Origin: Actibacterium atlanticum
GTDB taxonomy: Bacteria > Pseudomonadota > Alphaproteobacteria > Rhodobacterales > Rhodobacteraceae
Assembly: GCF_000671395.1 (NCBI RefSeq)
Contig: NZ_AQQY01000001.1
Location: 620,001-684,000 of the forward strand
Reading direction: 5' to 3'
DNA length: 64,000 nucleotides
Shown here: positions 1 through 11,014 of the stretch, piece after piece
How the letters are laid out: each line of letters begins with the position of its first letter
Position numbering within the stretch: position 1 is the stretch's first letter
Translations under genes and position numbers: made by a program
Notes under the pieces: model-generated
The model's input: the letters and a program-made list of their open reading frames with translations, nothing else
What the model was told of the DNA's origin: nothing
The model's database searches: none

Positions 1-2878
1 CGGATTGTTCCTCGCCCACCAGGTTCCCGGCACCGCGAATGTCCAGATCCTGAGCCGCCAGGTTGAACCCGGCGCCCAGGCTGTCCAGGCTGCCAAGTAC
101 GCGCAAACGCTTTTCTGCCTGCGGCGTCAAGGGTTTGCGGGGCTGAGTTGTTAGATAGGCGTAAGCGCGGGTTTTAGAGCGCCCAACCCGGCCACGGATC
201 TGATAAAGCTGCGCGAGGCCAAACATATCGGCGCGGTGCACAACCATGGTGTTGGCGGTGGGGATGTCGATGCCGGATTCCACAATCGTGGTGGCCAGCA
301 GCACGTCATATTTGCCGTCGTAAAAGGCGTTCATACGCTCGTCCAGCTCTCCGGCAGCAAGCTGGCCGTGGGCGATGACAAAGCTGACCTCGGGCACATG
401 ATCGCGCAGGAATTCCTCGATCTCGGGCAGGTCTTTGATGCGGGGCACTACGTAAAAGCTCTGCCCGCCGCGATAATGTTCGCGTAGCAGGGCCTCGCGG
501 ATCGTGACCGCATCAAACTCGGACACATAGGTACGGATTGACAGGCGGTCGACGGGCGGGGTGCCGATGATCGACAGATCGCGCACGCCGGTCATCGACA
601 TCTGCAACGTCCGCGGGATCGGCGTGGCGGTCAGAGTCAGCACATGCACGTCTGAACGCATTTCCTTCAGACGTTCCTTATGGCTGACACCGAAATGCTG
701 TTCCTCGTCGATGATCAGCAGGCCCAGGTTTTTAAACCTGATGTTCTTGGCCAGCAACGCATGGGTGCCGATGCAAATGTCCACCGTGCCGTCCGCCAAC
801 CCGGCGCGCGTTTTTGACGCCTCGGTCGTGGACACAAACCGCGACAGCTGCCGGACCTCAAGCGGGAAGCCCCGGAAACGGTCTTTGAATGATTTCGCGT
901 GTTGGCGGGCCAACAGCGTGGTCGGCGCGATCACCGCCACCTGCACACCGCACATGGCGGCCACGAAGGCCGCGCGCATGGCCACTTCGGTCTTGCCAAA
1001 GCCGACATCGCCGCAAACCAGCCGGTCCATCGGGCTGCCATGAGCCATGTCGCCCAGAACGTCCTCGATCGCGGTCAGCTGATCTTCGGTTTCCTGATAG
1101 GGAAAGCGGGCGCTAAAGGCCTCCCACATGTGATGGTTTGGCTCCAGAATGGGCGCGCTGCGCAGGGCGCGTTCGGCGGCAATGCGGATCAGCTTGCCCG
1201 CGATTTGGCGGATACGTTCTTTCAGGCGGGCCTTCTTGGCCTGCCACGCGCCACCGCCCAGCTTGTCTAAAAGGCCTTCTTCGTGGCCATATCGGCTAAG
1301 CAGCTCGATGTTTTCAACGGGCAGGAACAACCGATCCCCGCCTGCGTATTCCAGCGACAGACATTCGTGCGGCGCGCCGGCGGCGGTGATGGTCTCCAAC
1401 CCCTTGTAGCGCCCCACCCCATGTTCGACATGCACAATCAGGTCACCGGCTGACAGCGATTGGGTTTCGGTCAGGAAGTTCTCAGCCCGTTTGCGTTTCT
1501 TAGGGGCGCGGATCAGGCGATCGCCCAGAACGTCCTGCTCTGAAATCACCGTCAGGTTCGGGCTTTCAAACCCGTGCTCCAACGCCCAGACCGACAGGTA
1601 CAGGGTTTTGCCCGCCGCAATCTCGCGCGTGTCATTGATTAAAGTGGCATCTTTGATGCCTTCGTCCTCCAACAGGCCCTGCAGACGTTCGCGGGCGCCT
1701 TCGGAATAGCTGGCAACAACTACAGGTCCATCTTCGCGCTTCGCTTGAATATGGTCTTTTAGTGCGCTGAAAAGGCTAACTTGTTCTAGCCCGCGTTCTG
1801 GCGCAAAGTTCCGCCCGATCCGCCCACCCGCATCAATCACGCCGGGGCCAGAGCCTTGCGCCAGCGGGTGCATCTGCAACACACGATGGCCGGCAATCGC
1901 GGCTTCCCATGCAGGATCGTCCAGATACATCAATCCCGGCGGGCACGGCTTATAGACCGTATCCATCCGCGACTTGGCTTTCATTGCTTCTTGCCGGGTG
2001 TCGTACTGGTCTTCGATGCTTTCCCAACGGCTCAGCCGCGCAGGGGTCAGCTGATCGTCCAGCATGACTGACGCTTCGGGCAGGTAGTCGAACAGCGTTT
2101 CCAGCTCTTTGTGAAAGAACGGCAGCCAGTGTTCCATGCCTTGGTGTTTGCGTCCCGCGCTGACGGCCTCATACAGTGGATCGTCGCTGCCCGCCGCGCC
2201 GAATTCGATGCGGTAATTCTGGCGGAACCGGGTGATCGAGGAATCGTCCAGCACCACCTCGGACACCGGAGACAGCTCAATCTGTTTCAGCGTCTGTGTC
2301 GTGCGCTGGCTGACCGGGTCAAACCGGCGGATGCCGTCCAGAACATCGCCGAACAGATCCAGACGCACGGGGCCGGACTGGCCCGGCGGATAGATATCAT
2401 AGATGCCGCCGCGAATGGCGAAATCGCCCGGTTCCATCACGGTTGGGGTCTGCGAAAACCCCATGCGGGTCAAGAAGTTACGCAGCGCCTCTTCGTTAAT
2501 TCGGCTGTCGACCTGTGCGGCAAAGCTGGATTCGCGCAACAAGGATCGGGCCGACACACGTTGCGTGGCGGCCGACAAGGTTGTCAGAAGTACGAACGGC
2601 CCCTTCAGCCCTGACGATAGTGCCGCCAAAGCCGCCATCCGCGCGGCCGAGACATCCGGATTGGGCGACACCCGGTCAAACGGCAGGCAATCCCACCCTG
2701 GCAAGGTCAGCACGACCGCCTCAGGCGCAAAGAACCGCAACGCCGCACGCATCGCCGCCATGCGCTTGTCATCGCGCGCGATGTGCAGCACCGGCTTGCC
2801 GGTTTTGGCCATTTCCTGCGCGATCAGGCGCGCGTCAAACCCTTCGGGTGCGCCACCGACGGTGATGTGCTGTGTCAT
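1..2878 (-). CDS. mfd: Transcription-repair coupling factor Mfd (C-terminal end cut by window edge)
   Basis: Mfd is a cytoplasmic ATP-driven translocase that removes stalled RNA polymerase at DNA lesions and recruits UvrA. Reading back from ATG at 2878 gives about 959 codons without a stop. In order these show a UvrB-homology N-terminal part, a CarD-like RNA-polymerase-interaction domain with [13 protein letters not shown] near residue 480, then a RecG-like helicase with Walker [10 protein letters not shown] near residue 620 and a DEEQ box near 720. The reading ends in [17 protein letters not shown] and the following segment at the edge. Family members are about 1150 residues, so roughly the last 190 are missing. 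The next gene downstream in the direction of replication of this window starts just past the ATG, at 2882. Identity is very secure; only the 3' end is unknown. Confidence 0.96.
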   Translation of the reverse strand, partial: MTQHITVGGAPEGFDARLIAQEMAKTGKPVLHIARDDKRMAAMRAALRFFAPEAVVLTLPGWDCLPFDRVSPNPDVSAARMAALAALSSGLKGPFVLLTTLSAATQRVSARSLLRESSFAAQVDSRINEEALRNFLTRMGFSQTPTVMEPGDFAIRGGIYDIYPPGQSGPVRLDLFGDVLDGIRRFDPVSQRTTQTLKQIELSPVSEVVLDDSSITRFRQNYRIEFGAAGSDDPLYEAVSAGRKHQGMEHWLPFFHKELETLFDYLPEASVMLDDQLTPARLSRWESIEDQYDTRQEAMKAKSRMDTVYKPCPPGLMYLDDPAWEAAIAGHRVLQMHPLAQGSGPGVIDAGGRIGRNFAPERGLEQVSLFSALKDHIQAKREDGPVVVASYSEGARERLQGLLEDEGIKDATLINDTREIAAGKTLYLSVWALEHGFESPNLTVISEQDVLGDRLIRAPKKRKRAENFLTETQSLSAGDLIVHVEHGVGRYKGLETITAAGAPHECLSLEYAGGDRLFLPVENIELLSRYGHEEGLLDKLGGGAWQAKKARLKERIRQIAGKLIRIAAERALRSAPILEPNHHMWEAFSARFPYQETEDQLTAIEDVLGDMAHGSPMDRLVCGDVGFGKTEVAMRAAFVAAMCGVQVAVIAPTTLLARQHAKSFKDRFRGFPLEVRQLSRFVSTTEASKTRAGLADGTVDICIGTHALLAKNIRFKNLGLLIIDEEQHFGVSHKERLKEMRSDVHVLTLTATPIPRTLQMSMTGVRDLSIIGTPPVDRLSIRTYVSEFDAVTIREALLREHYRGGQSFYVVPRIKDLPEIEEFLRDHVPEVSFVIAHGQLAAGELDERMNAFYDGKYDVLLATTIVESGIDIPTANTMVVHRADMFGLAQLYQIRGRVGRSKTRAYAYLTTQPRKPLTPQAEKRLRVLGSLDSLGAGFNLAAQDLDIRGAGNLVGEEQS

Positions 2879-2881
2879 GGT

Positions 2882-3409
2882 TTAGCTGCCCAATGCGCCA
2901 ACAGAGAGGTTCAGGTACATGCCCCAGATCGACGTGACAAAGATCGAGATCATCCCGATCACCTGAGTGATCAGCCGCTGACGTCTTAGCTTTTTATACA
3001 GGTCTTCGCCTTGAATTCCCGAGGCGTCGACCTTGCGTGCGGTACGAATGCTTAAGCCCCCGACCAGTGACATGGGGAAGGCAATCATAAAGATCGCCTG
3101 GCAAAATTCGATCCAGAAATACCAGCCCAGTACCAGAATCGAGGTCAGGAAGAACGAGGCAAAGCCGATCAGCCAAAGACCTGACATATCAGCAATATAG
3201 AGAATTCGGTTTACGTTAATTCGGGTGATATCGTTAAAGTCGGCTTCGGCCTGGCCGCCTTTGCGCATTGCGCGCTGCACCAGATCCCACGGCACGCCAA
3301 GTACCCAGTGCGAGGCCGAAGACCACACCACCGCTAAAGCGATCCAATACCACAGGTTCGAAAAGGATCGCATATCGATCACTTCGAACACGGTTCTATA
3401 GGATTCCAC
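2882..3409 (-). CDS. Small integral membrane protein, function unknown
   Basis: The product is a 175-residue protein with about four hydrophobic segments (starting YWIALAVVWSSASHWVLG, then WLIGFASFFLTSILVLGW, a third near FCQAIFMIAFPMSLVGG and a last one near VIGMISIFVTSIWGMYL), so it sits in the inner membrane. I place the start at GTG 3409 because AAAGGGG lies 7 bases upstream; an in-frame upstream extension has no such site. It ends 4 bp before the mfd start codon on the same strand, so the two are probably co-transcribed with this gene first. I recall homologues in roseobacters being labelled a component of the SufBCD complex, but nothing visible here supports that. Treat it as a conserved membrane protein of unknown role. 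Confidence 0.7.
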   Translation of the reverse strand: MESYRTVFEVIDMRSFSNLWYWIALAVVWSSASHWVLGVPWDLVQRAMRKGGQAEADFNDITRINVNRILYIADMSGLWLIGFASFFLTSILVLGWYFWIEFCQAIFMIAFPMSLVGGLSIRTARKVDASGIQGEDLYKKLRRQRLITQVIGMISIFVTSIWGMYLNLSVGALGS

Positions 3410-3450
3410 GGCCCGGCCCCTTTGGTTTTCTGCATTGCCGCGCAACTTAG

Positions 3451-4533
<1,083 letters not shown>

Positions 4534-4539
4534 TCGGGC

Positions 4540-4989
4540 TTACCCTTCGATCTGGGTGATCATGTCGACACGGGTGGCGTGACGGCCGCCTTCGAATTCG
4601 GCGTTCAGGAAGGCATCAACGATCTCAAGCGCCAGCCCCTCGCCAATCACCCGTGCGCCCAGCGACAGCATGTTGGCATTGTTGTGCTGACGGATCATTT
4701 TGGCCGAGAACGTGTCGCAGCACACACCGCAGCGGATGCCTTTGACCTTATTGGCGGCCATCATGATGCCCTGCCCTGTGCCACAGACGATAATGCCCAG
4801 ATCGGCCTCGCCCGCTGCGATCATCTTGGCAGCGGCTTCGCCATGCTTGGGGTAGTGGGTGCTTTCTGATGTGGTGGGGCCGATGTCAATGGCCTCAAAC
4901 CCGGCAGCGGTGACATGGGCGGCGATGTTCTGGCGCAGCTGAATGTCGGCGTGGTCGCTGGACAAGACGATGCGTTTGCGGGTGGTCAT
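4540..4989 (-). CDS. rpiB: Ribose-5-phosphate isomerase B
   Basis: RpiB interconverts ribose 5-phosphate and ribulose 5-phosphate in the pentose phosphate pathway. The 149-residue protein carries the RpiB signature: SSDHADIQLR at the N-terminus for phosphate and substrate binding, IIVCGTGQGIMMAANKVKG around residue 70 with the catalytic cysteine, and HNNANMLSLGARVIG near residue 100. Length is normal for the LacA/RpiB family. It is convergent with hemB. A LacAB-type galactose-6-phosphate isomerase is the only alternative and is unlikely in this genomic setting. Confidence 0.94.
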   Translation of the reverse strand: MTTRKRIVLSSDHADIQLRQNIAAHVTAAGFEAIDIGPTTSESTHYPKHGEAAAKMIAAGEADLGIIVCGTGQGIMMAANKVKGIRCGVCCDTFSAKMIRQHNNANMLSLGARVIGEGLALEIVDAFLNAEFEGGRHATRVDMITQIEG

Positions 4990-5156
4990 GGCATGTACCC
5001 CGTGTTCCCAATTGAGCAGATGGCGCGGTTGATAGCACAGGTGATACAGAGTTCTAGGGGGTATCGCCTGAATTTGGTGCCCGAAATTGCGTCAAATGCC
5101 CTCAGACGTTGGGATGCGCACAAAGGCATGTTTCCGCCAGTAACCGTCAAGACTTG

Positions 5157-5185
5157 GTGACAGCCTTTGAAAAAACCCCTATATT
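5157..5185 (+). promoter_or_regulatory. Candidate sigma-70 promoter for the SYLF lipoprotein gene
   Basis: GTGACA at 5157-5162 and TATATT at 5180-5185 are separated by exactly 17 bases, close to the TTGACA/TATAAT consensus. It lies about 50 bases before the start codon at 5237, in an otherwise empty 247-bp intergenic region (4990-5236) shared with the upstream end of rpiB. Confidence 0.4.
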
Positions 5186-5236
5186 TATTGGCAACGGCCG
5201 CAAAAGGCCGAGTTGAGGCAAATCGAGGATCAAACC

Positions 5237-5797
5237 ATGACGTTTTGTAACCGTCGTACATTTCTGCTGGGCGCCGGAGCGACCACGGCCATGACCGCCG
5301 GGTGCGGCAATGGTGTGGGCTCTAATGGCGCTGCCACGTTGGATGCGCGGGTCGACAGCACGCGCGAGTATCTTTTCAGCCGCTATCCGGGCACGGTCGA
5401 TCTGGAGCAAAAGGCTCAGGGCGTCTTGTGGATGCCTTTGGTAACAGAAGCTGGGTTTCTGTTTGGCGGGTCTTACGGGCGCGGCGCGCTGCGTATCGAC
5501 AACGTCCCTGTTGATTACTACTCGGCCGCGCAGGCCAGTTTTGGCTTTCAGGCAGGCGCGCAGCAATATGCGCATGCCCTGTTCTTCATGACGGATGAAG
5601 CACTGTCTGAATTCCGTCGCGGCGCCGGTTGGTCTGCGGGTGGCGATCTGGAATATGCCTTTAATGATCAGGGCGGTAACCTGTCGGCTGAAACCATCAC
5701 GGCGCTGGATCCTGTTATCGCTGTGGTCTTTGGTCAGGCCGGTCTGATCCTTGGGGCCTCGGTCGAAGGCACGAAATACACCCGCATCATCCCCTAA
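5237..5797 (+). CDS. YSC84/SYLF-domain lipoprotein with Tat-type signal
   Basis: The product is a 186-residue exported protein. The N-terminus NRRTFLLGAGATTAMTAGC has a twin-arginine-like motif followed by a hydrophobic stretch and a lipobox ending in cysteine, so it is probably a lipoprotein. The mature part matches the SYLF/Ysc84 family (lipid-binding fold): GTVDLEQKAQGVLWMPLV, then GFLFGGSYGRGAL and a C-terminal GLILGASVEGTKYTRI. The molecular function of bacterial SYLF proteins is not well defined. ATG 5237 is preceded by TCGAGG at suitable spacing and gives a proper signal sequence; an earlier start at 5213 would bury the signal. It is monocistronic, with a promoter-like sequence upstream and a strong terminator downstream. 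Confidence 0.85.
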   Translation: MTFCNRRTFLLGAGATTAMTAGCGNGVGSNGAATLDARVDSTREYLFSRYPGTVDLEQKAQGVLWMPLVTEAGFLFGGSYGRGALRIDNVPVDYYSAAQASFGFQAGAQQYAHALFFMTDEALSEFRRGAGWSAGGDLEYAFNDQGGNLSAETITALDPVIAVVFGQAGLILGASVEGTKYTRIIP

Positions 5798-5817
5798 ACG
5801 AAGCTTTGCCACGGTTC

Positions 5818-5845
5818 AAAGGCCCGCCTTGCGCGGGCCTTTTTC
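5818..5845 (+). terminator. Rho-independent terminator after the SYLF gene
   Basis: AAAGGCCCGC (5818-5827) pairs perfectly with GCGGGCCTTT (5833-5842) around a 5-base loop and runs into a T tract. It lies 20 bases after the stop codon at 5797. Confidence 0.9.
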
Positions 5846-5941
5846 AATTCTGGCGGCAAACTTATGCCATGTGATGTTTCACAGCCGGTGACGCTGTCGT
5901 AATGTGCAGTTCAACCACGGCACACCAGAACCGAGTCACCT

Positions 5942-8404
5942 ATGCACACCCTGTTTCGCTGGACCTTGCGGATATTCACGGCGCTTGTCGTATTGATCGG
6001 CGTTTTTACCCTTGCGGTCTATTACCTGGCCTCGCGGTCTTTGCCCGATTACGATGCTCAGATCACGCTTCAGGGCCTTTCCGGGCCGGTCGAAATTGTG
6101 CGCGACACGTCAGCTGTGCCGCATATTTTCGGTGACAGCGATGGCGATGTGTATTTCGGGCTTGGCTATGCCCATGCGCAGGATCGGCTGTGGCAGATGA
6201 CCATGCTGCGTCGCACCGCACAGGGCCGACTTAGCGAACTGTTTGGCGCCCGTACCCTGCGCATAGACGAGGTGCTGCGCCGCTTTGATCTGTACAATCT
6301 GGCGCTGAAATCCGTGTCGGTACAGGATGAAGCCACGACACGCGCGCTGGAAGCATATGCGCGCGGCGTCAATGCGCGGATCGCTCAGGTCAATGAACGC
6401 GCGCTTGGTCGCGGTGCCCCGGAATTCTTTCTGTTTTCCAATCAGATATCCTATTGGCAACCGGCAGATTCCATTGCTATCGGCAAAGTAATGGCGCTGC
6501 AGTTGTCTGGCCATCTGGACGAAGAGGTTTTGCGTGCCCGCCTGTCTTTGGCGCTGCCTGATGCGCGCGTGCAGGATATTCTGCCTGATGTACCCGGCCC
6601 CGGCGTGGCCGCCCTGCCCGACTATGCGGCGTTGTTTCCCACGGCGCCGCGTGGCTATGCCCAGGGCGCGGCCCCGCGCGACCCGCTGATGCCGATCCGT
6701 CCGCGGGGCCTGTCGGGGGCCTCGAATGCCTTTACCGCCGCGCCGCACCGGTCGGCGGCGGGCGCGTCAATTCTGGCCAATGATCCGCATCTGGGGTTGT
6801 CGGCCCCGTCTACCATTCATCTGGCGCGGCTGGAACTTTCGACCGGTGCGGTGATCGGCGGCGCCATCCCCGGCTCGCCGACCTTGCTTATGGGGCGTTC
6901 GGATGCGTTGGGATGGGGGCTGACCACGGCCTATCTGGACGACACGGATCTGTTCATCGAAAAGCTGAACCCACAAAACCCCGAAGAGTACCTGACGCCA
7001 GATGGCTATAAGCCGTTTGAAACCCGCCGCACGATCATCAAGGTCAAGGATGACAGCCCAGTCACCATCACCTTGCGCTGGACGGAAAACGGCCCGGTTC
7101 TGCCTTCCAGCCATTTCGATCTGGGCACCATTACCCCGCCGGGGCATGTGGTGGCCGTGGGCTGGACTGCTTTGGGGGCAAACGACACCACCATCAGCGC
7201 GGTCAACGGCATCATGCAGGCGCGCAGTGTTGAACAGGCGATCGAAGCGGCCGCGCTGTGGCATGCCCCGGCCCAAAACCTGATGTTGGCCGACCAAAGC
7301 TCGATTGCGTTGCAGGTTGTCGGGCAAATGCCGCGCCGTTCGTCTGAACACTTTTCGCAAGGCCGCATTCCTTCGCCCGGATGGGAGGCCGCCAACCGCT
7401 GGCAAGGCATGTTCCCTTACGCCGCCAACCCGCGTTTCATTGATCCGCAAGGCGGCATTCTGGGCAACACCAACAACAAGACTGTAGACCGGCCATTCCC
7501 GCTGCACCTGAGTTACGTCTGGGGCGATAGCCAGCGCATTCAACGCTGGCGCAAACTGATGGAAAGCCGCGAGGTTCACACCCGCGAAAGCTTTATTCAG
7601 GCACAGCTGGATACTGTCAGTTTTTCAGCCCGCTCGCTGTTGCCCCTGGTGGCACGCGATCTTTGGTTCACCGGCAAGCCCGCTGTTGATGGCACGCCAG
7701 AACGGCTCCGAGAGCAGGCGCTTGAGATGCTGGCCAACTGGAACGGCGAGATGAACGAGCATATGCCCGAGCCGCTGATCTATGCCGCCTGGATGCGCCA
7801 TTTGCAAAATCGCCTGATCCGCGATGATCTGGGGCCGCTTGCCGGGGAAATAGCGCATGTCGAGCCGCTGTTCATTGAACGGGTCTTTCGGGATGTCGAT
7901 GGCGCCGGCAGCTGGTGCGATGTAAAGCAGTCCACCGCTTTGGAAAGCTGTGTCGACATCGCGCGGATCGCGCTGGACGAGGCGTTGATCTGGATTGGCG
8001 AGACCCATGGTGGCTCGTTAGAGAGCCTGCGCTGGGGCAATGCGCATGTCGCGCGCCATGACCACGCGGTTCTTGGTGAATTGCCGGTGCTGAAATGGCT
8101 GGTGAATATCCGCCAGTCGACCTCGGGCGGGGATAATACCTTGCAGCGCGGTCGTACCTCGGGCAAAGACCCTGCCCCGTTTACCAACGTCCATGCCGCA
8201 GCCTATCGCGGTGTTTATGACTTTGCCGATCCTGACAGTTCGGTTTTTGTGATCTCGACCGGGCAGTCCGGCCATCCGCTTTCGCGTCATTACGATGATT
8301 TGGGAGAGCTATGGCGCCGGGGCGAATACATTCCGATGTCGCTGGACCCGGATTTGGCGCGCGCAGGTTCCATCGGGATTACCCGGCTTATTCCCGCGCA
8401 ATAG
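5942..8404 (+). CDS. Penicillin acylase family (Ntn-hydrolase) protein
   Basis: The protein is an 820-residue N-terminal-nucleophile hydrolase of the penicillin/AHL/cephalosporin acylase family, which cleaves amide bonds of acylated substrates. A membrane anchor or uncleaved signal covers residues 8-30 (start LRIFTALVVLIG), so the enzyme is periplasmic. The alpha-chain motif VRDTSAVPHIFGDSDGDVYF and the phrase GLGYAHAQDRLWQM are characteristic. The predicted self-processing site is GASNAF, with nucleophile Ser261 at the start of the beta chain. ILANDPHLGL and the later GGDNTLQRG are also typical. Length is normal for the precursor. The last 17 bp overlap the convergent P450 gene. Substrate cannot be told from sequence; acyl-homoserine lactones are one possibility. 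Confidence 0.9.
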   Translation: MHTLFRWTLRIFTALVVLIGVFTLAVYYLASRSLPDYDAQITLQGLSGPVEIVRDTSAVPHIFGDSDGDVYFGLGYAHAQDRLWQMTMLRRTAQGRLSELFGARTLRIDEVLRRFDLYNLALKSVSVQDEATTRALEAYARGVNARIAQVNERALGRGAPEFFLFSNQISYWQPADSIAIGKVMALQLSGHLDEEVLRARLSLALPDARVQDILPDVPGPGVAALPDYAALFPTAPRGYAQGAAPRDPLMPIRPRGLSGASNAFTAAPHRSAAGASILANDPHLGLSAPSTIHLARLELSTGAVIGGAIPGSPTLLMGRSDALGWGLTTAYLDDTDLFIEKLNPQNPEEYLTPDGYKPFETRRTIIKVKDDSPVTITLRWTENGPVLPSSHFDLGTITPPGHVVAVGWTALGANDTTISAVNGIMQARSVEQAIEAAALWHAPAQNLMLADQSSIALQVVGQMPRRSSEHFSQGRIPSPGWEAANRWQGMFPYAANPRFIDPQGGILGNTNNKTVDRPFPLHLSYVWGDSQRIQRWRKLMESREVHTRESFIQAQLDTVSFSARSLLPLVARDLWFTGKPAVDGTPERLREQALEMLANWNGEMNEHMPEPLIYAAWMRHLQNRLIRDDLGPLAGEIAHVEPLFIERVFRDVDGAGSWCDVKQSTALESCVDIARIALDEALIWIGETHGGSLESLRWGNAHVARHDHAVLGELPVLKWLVNIRQSTSGGDNTLQRGRTSGKDPAPFTNVHAAAYRGVYDFADPDSSVFVISTGQSGHPLSRHYDDLGELWRRGEYIPMSLDPDLARAGSIGITRLIPAQ

Positions 8405-9737
8405 CCTGTAACCATATCCCGTCGCGTGCCCGCACAGTCAGGTGGGCAACGGGGTCTGGCACTTTGTCAGCCACGGGGTCAAACCGCCATTTTTGCAAAA
8501 CCGTGGCCAGCAAAAGAGGCCCCTCGACCATGGCAAACCCTGCGCCGGTACACACACGGGACCCGGCGGAAAATGGAATAAACGCATGGCGCAGGCATTC
8601 CTTGCCTTCTGGCGTTGCATATCTGTCGGGATCAAAGCCATCCGGGTTGTCCCACAACAATTCATGCCGGTGCACATGCCAAGGGCTTAGGACAATCTGG
8701 CTGCCCTTGGGCACGTCACGATTGCGGAAATGTTCTGGCTGCGTGGCCTCGCGCACCATCATCGGGACGGGCGGATAGAGCCTGAGCGCCTCGCGGAAGA
8801 CATCACGGGTAAAGCGCAGTTTCGACATATCCGCAAATTGCGGATCGGTGCCAAAATCAGCGGCCTCCTCAGCGCAGCGCGCTTGGGCTTCGGGGTGCGT
8901 GGCCAGCAAATACAGCGCCCAGGCCAGTGCGCTGGCCGATGTTTCATGCCCTGCCAAAAAGAAGATCGCGACCTGATCGACCATTTCCTGCGTGGTGAAA
9001 GTTTCGCCGGTTTGCGGGTCCTTGGTGGTCATGATCTTGGTGGCCAGATCGTCGGGGGCGGTGCCGGCCCTGATCTGTTCCATCCGCTGTTCGGTCAACT
9101 GGGTGATCAGCGCGCGGATAGAGCGTGCAGCAACACGCGTTTGTTTTTTGTGAAACCTTGGCATCCATTTGGGCAATGGCACAAAGGCGGCGATGTTCAG
9201 GATCGGCTGGGTGCGTTGATAATCGCGAAACTCGCTGAACACCTGCGCCGCGATCTCATGTTCGATCGGGATCGAAAACAGCGTGCGAAAGATCACATCG
9301 GCGGCGGCATGGCTTGTCTGCGCCTCGATCTCTTGTACCCCATCCGCCAGCCGCGTCGCCGCCGCCTGCCCCGCTGCGACCATCGCCGGAAAGGTATCGC
9401 GCAGGCGGCCGCCTTCGAAAGCAGGGTCGATGATGCGGCGTTGGCGTTGCCATGTCTCGCCATTGGTCAAAAACACCGAGTTCCCCAACAAAGGCCGAAG
9501 ACCTTCGGATATTCGGTTGGATTTCGGGAAATCCATGGGGCGCTCTTTTAGCACCAGATCAATCAAATCTGGCTGGTTCACCAAGTACGACCGAAAGAAC
9601 GGCGTTTTGAATTCAGCCATTTTGGCGCGATAAAGCTTGGCTGGTTGGGCCGACAGAATGTCATCGCGAAACAGCTTTACGTATCGCCAAAGCGAGGTTT
9701 TTTCAGGCCGCGAAGCAGGTTTCGGCGGGTGCATCAT
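8388..9737 (-). CDS. Cytochrome P450
   Basis: The protein is a 449-residue haem-thiolate monooxygenase, soluble (no membrane anchor). It shows the I-helix oxygen-activation motif AGHETSASALAW, the ExxR motif in EALRLYPPVP, and the haem-ligand loop FSAGSRVCTGAGFAMVEG with the cysteine ligand. Length and motif order are complete. Its ATG overlaps the end of the upstream hydrolase gene by 4 bp, so the two are translationally coupled, and its tail overlaps the penicillin acylase gene on the other strand by 17 bp. No ferredoxin or ferredoxin reductase gene is adjacent. Long-chain lipid hydroxylation is a common role of such class I P450s, but the substrate is unknown here. Confidence 0.93.
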   Translation of the reverse strand: MMHPPKPASRPEKTSLWRYVKLFRDDILSAQPAKLYRAKMAEFKTPFFRSYLVNQPDLIDLVLKERPMDFPKSNRISEGLRPLLGNSVFLTNGETWQRQRRIIDPAFEGGRLRDTFPAMVAAGQAAATRLADGVQEIEAQTSHAAADVIFRTLFSIPIEHEIAAQVFSEFRDYQRTQPILNIAAFVPLPKWMPRFHKKQTRVAARSIRALITQLTEQRMEQIRAGTAPDDLATKIMTTKDPQTGETFTTQEMVDQVAIFFLAGHETSASALAWALYLLATHPEAQARCAEEAADFGTDPQFADMSKLRFTRDVFREALRLYPPVPMMVREATQPEHFRNRDVPKGSQIVLSPWHVHRHELLWDNPDGFDPDRYATPEGKECLRHAFIPFSAGSRVCTGAGFAMVEGPLLLATVLQKWRFDPVADKVPDPVAHLTVRARDGIWLQAIARE

Positions 9738-10948
9738 GCGGCCATCGACCGATAACGCGAGGCAGGTACATCAATGCGGCTTTGCGAGGGTTTGCGTCCT
9801 TCAAACCGGTCCGCCAAAGTGCGTGGCCCAGCGGTGATGCGGAAATAGTCGTAATCGCCGGGTTGATCAAAGGCACACAGGTATTGGAAATGCAGCCGGA
9901 AAAACCGCCAGCGAAGTTCCTTCCAGCGTTTTTCTGACAGGGTCTGGGTAAACGCGGCCGAGATCACCAGCGGCCATTTCTTGCCTTCGGGTTCCACGCC
10001 CGACACGCTGACCGGATCACAAAGCGCAAACGCACAGCCGTCGCCCGGGGCGGTCACGTCCAGCCAGCTCAGCTCCGAGCGCGCCGACAGGAAATGCAGA
10101 TCAGCGCGCAGCCGGTCGGCTTTGGGCAGGAATGACACCATCGGCACCACCTGCCCCAGCGACAAGAAGGACAGGACCGGGCCATTGGCGGGTACTTCGC
10201 CTGCACGGATCAGATCAGACAGGATCGACACGGCCAGATGCGCACCCGAAGAATGGCCAACCACCAGAACCTCTTCGACGTCGGTCTCTGTCAGGGCTTT
10301 GGCGATCACCGTGCGAAACTCGGCCATGCGGGCCTCAAGCTCGGGCGGATTGGCGCCTTGGGAACGCGCCGAATAGGCATAGTCGTGCATCAGGTAATAG
10401 GCGAACAGCTTATTGTCGATTTTTCGAAACTGCTCCAGAACCGGCCAGACGACGCCCAATCCCAGCCAGCCGACAAAGGGGATGGTGCTGAGCGATAAAA
10501 GGTGGCCAGCGGCGCGTGCCAAAAGAAGCGCCGCGATGAGCTGGAAGATCAACATGAAGATCGGGTAAAGCGCCGCGATGATCGGCCCTTTGCGCAGCCG
10601 CATCAGCGCAAACAAAGCACCCGAACCGATATAAGCCCATGCCGTGCGGATCAGTTGCAGGTAGGTGGCGAAAATCCCTTGTTCCATCGAGTCGCGGACG
10701 ATGTCGGACCAGACCAATACCTCGATATCGGTTTCAACCTCGGCCCCCTCCATCCGGCCGGTTACATGCCAGCCATAGCGCCCGCCGCCGGTTTTGGGCG
10801 AAAGCGCCACCGAGTAATCCGAAATAGCACCCTGCGCGGCGCCCTCTTTACGATAGAGCTCGCGGTAACGGCGTGGGTGAATGGGATCATAGCCGGGGAT
10901 GTAAAACACCCGGCGATGCCTGACCTGATTTTGCGCTGGTTTGTCCAT
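9734..10948 (-). CDS. Membrane-associated alpha/beta-hydrolase-like protein
   Basis: The protein has 404 residues. The N-terminus RRVFYIPGYDPIHPRRYREL resembles the beta-strand and oxyanion region of alpha/beta hydrolases. A nucleophile elbow VVGHSSGAHLA (G-H-S-S-G) lies near residue 230. Between them, around residues 110-180, are two or three hydrophobic segments (IGSGALFALM, PIFMLIFQLIAALLLA, FVGWLGLGVVWPV), so the enzyme is probably anchored in the inner membrane. It is the first gene of a tight pair with the P450 (4-bp overlap ATGA). The pairing suggests a shared lipid or ester substrate, but this is inference. I do not recognise a named gene. Confidence 0.7.
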   Translation of the reverse strand: MDKPAQNQVRHRRVFYIPGYDPIHPRRYRELYRKEGAAQGAISDYSVALSPKTGGGRYGWHVTGRMEGAEVETDIEVLVWSDIVRDSMEQGIFATYLQLIRTAWAYIGSGALFALMRLRKGPIIAALYPIFMLIFQLIAALLLARAAGHLLSLSTIPFVGWLGLGVVWPVLEQFRKIDNKLFAYYLMHDYAYSARSQGANPPELEARMAEFRTVIAKALTETDVEEVLVVGHSSGAHLAVSILSDLIRAGEVPANGPVLSFLSLGQVVPMVSFLPKADRLRADLHFLSARSELSWLDVTAPGDGCAFALCDPVSVSGVEPEGKKWPLVISAAFTQTLSEKRWKELRWRFFRLHFQYLCAFDQPGDYDYFRITAGPRTLADRFEGRKPSQSRIDVPASRYRSMAA

Positions 10949-11014
10949 CTGTCGCGCTCTGCCCGTTTTGGTTAAAGGCAGGATAGCGCGGGATTTTGGC
11001 GAAAGTAAGCCGGA

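Noticed and set aside
5147-5812. 221-codon minus-strand frame opposite the SYLF gene
   Set aside because: The plus-strand protein has a signal, lipobox and family motifs; this is its shadow.
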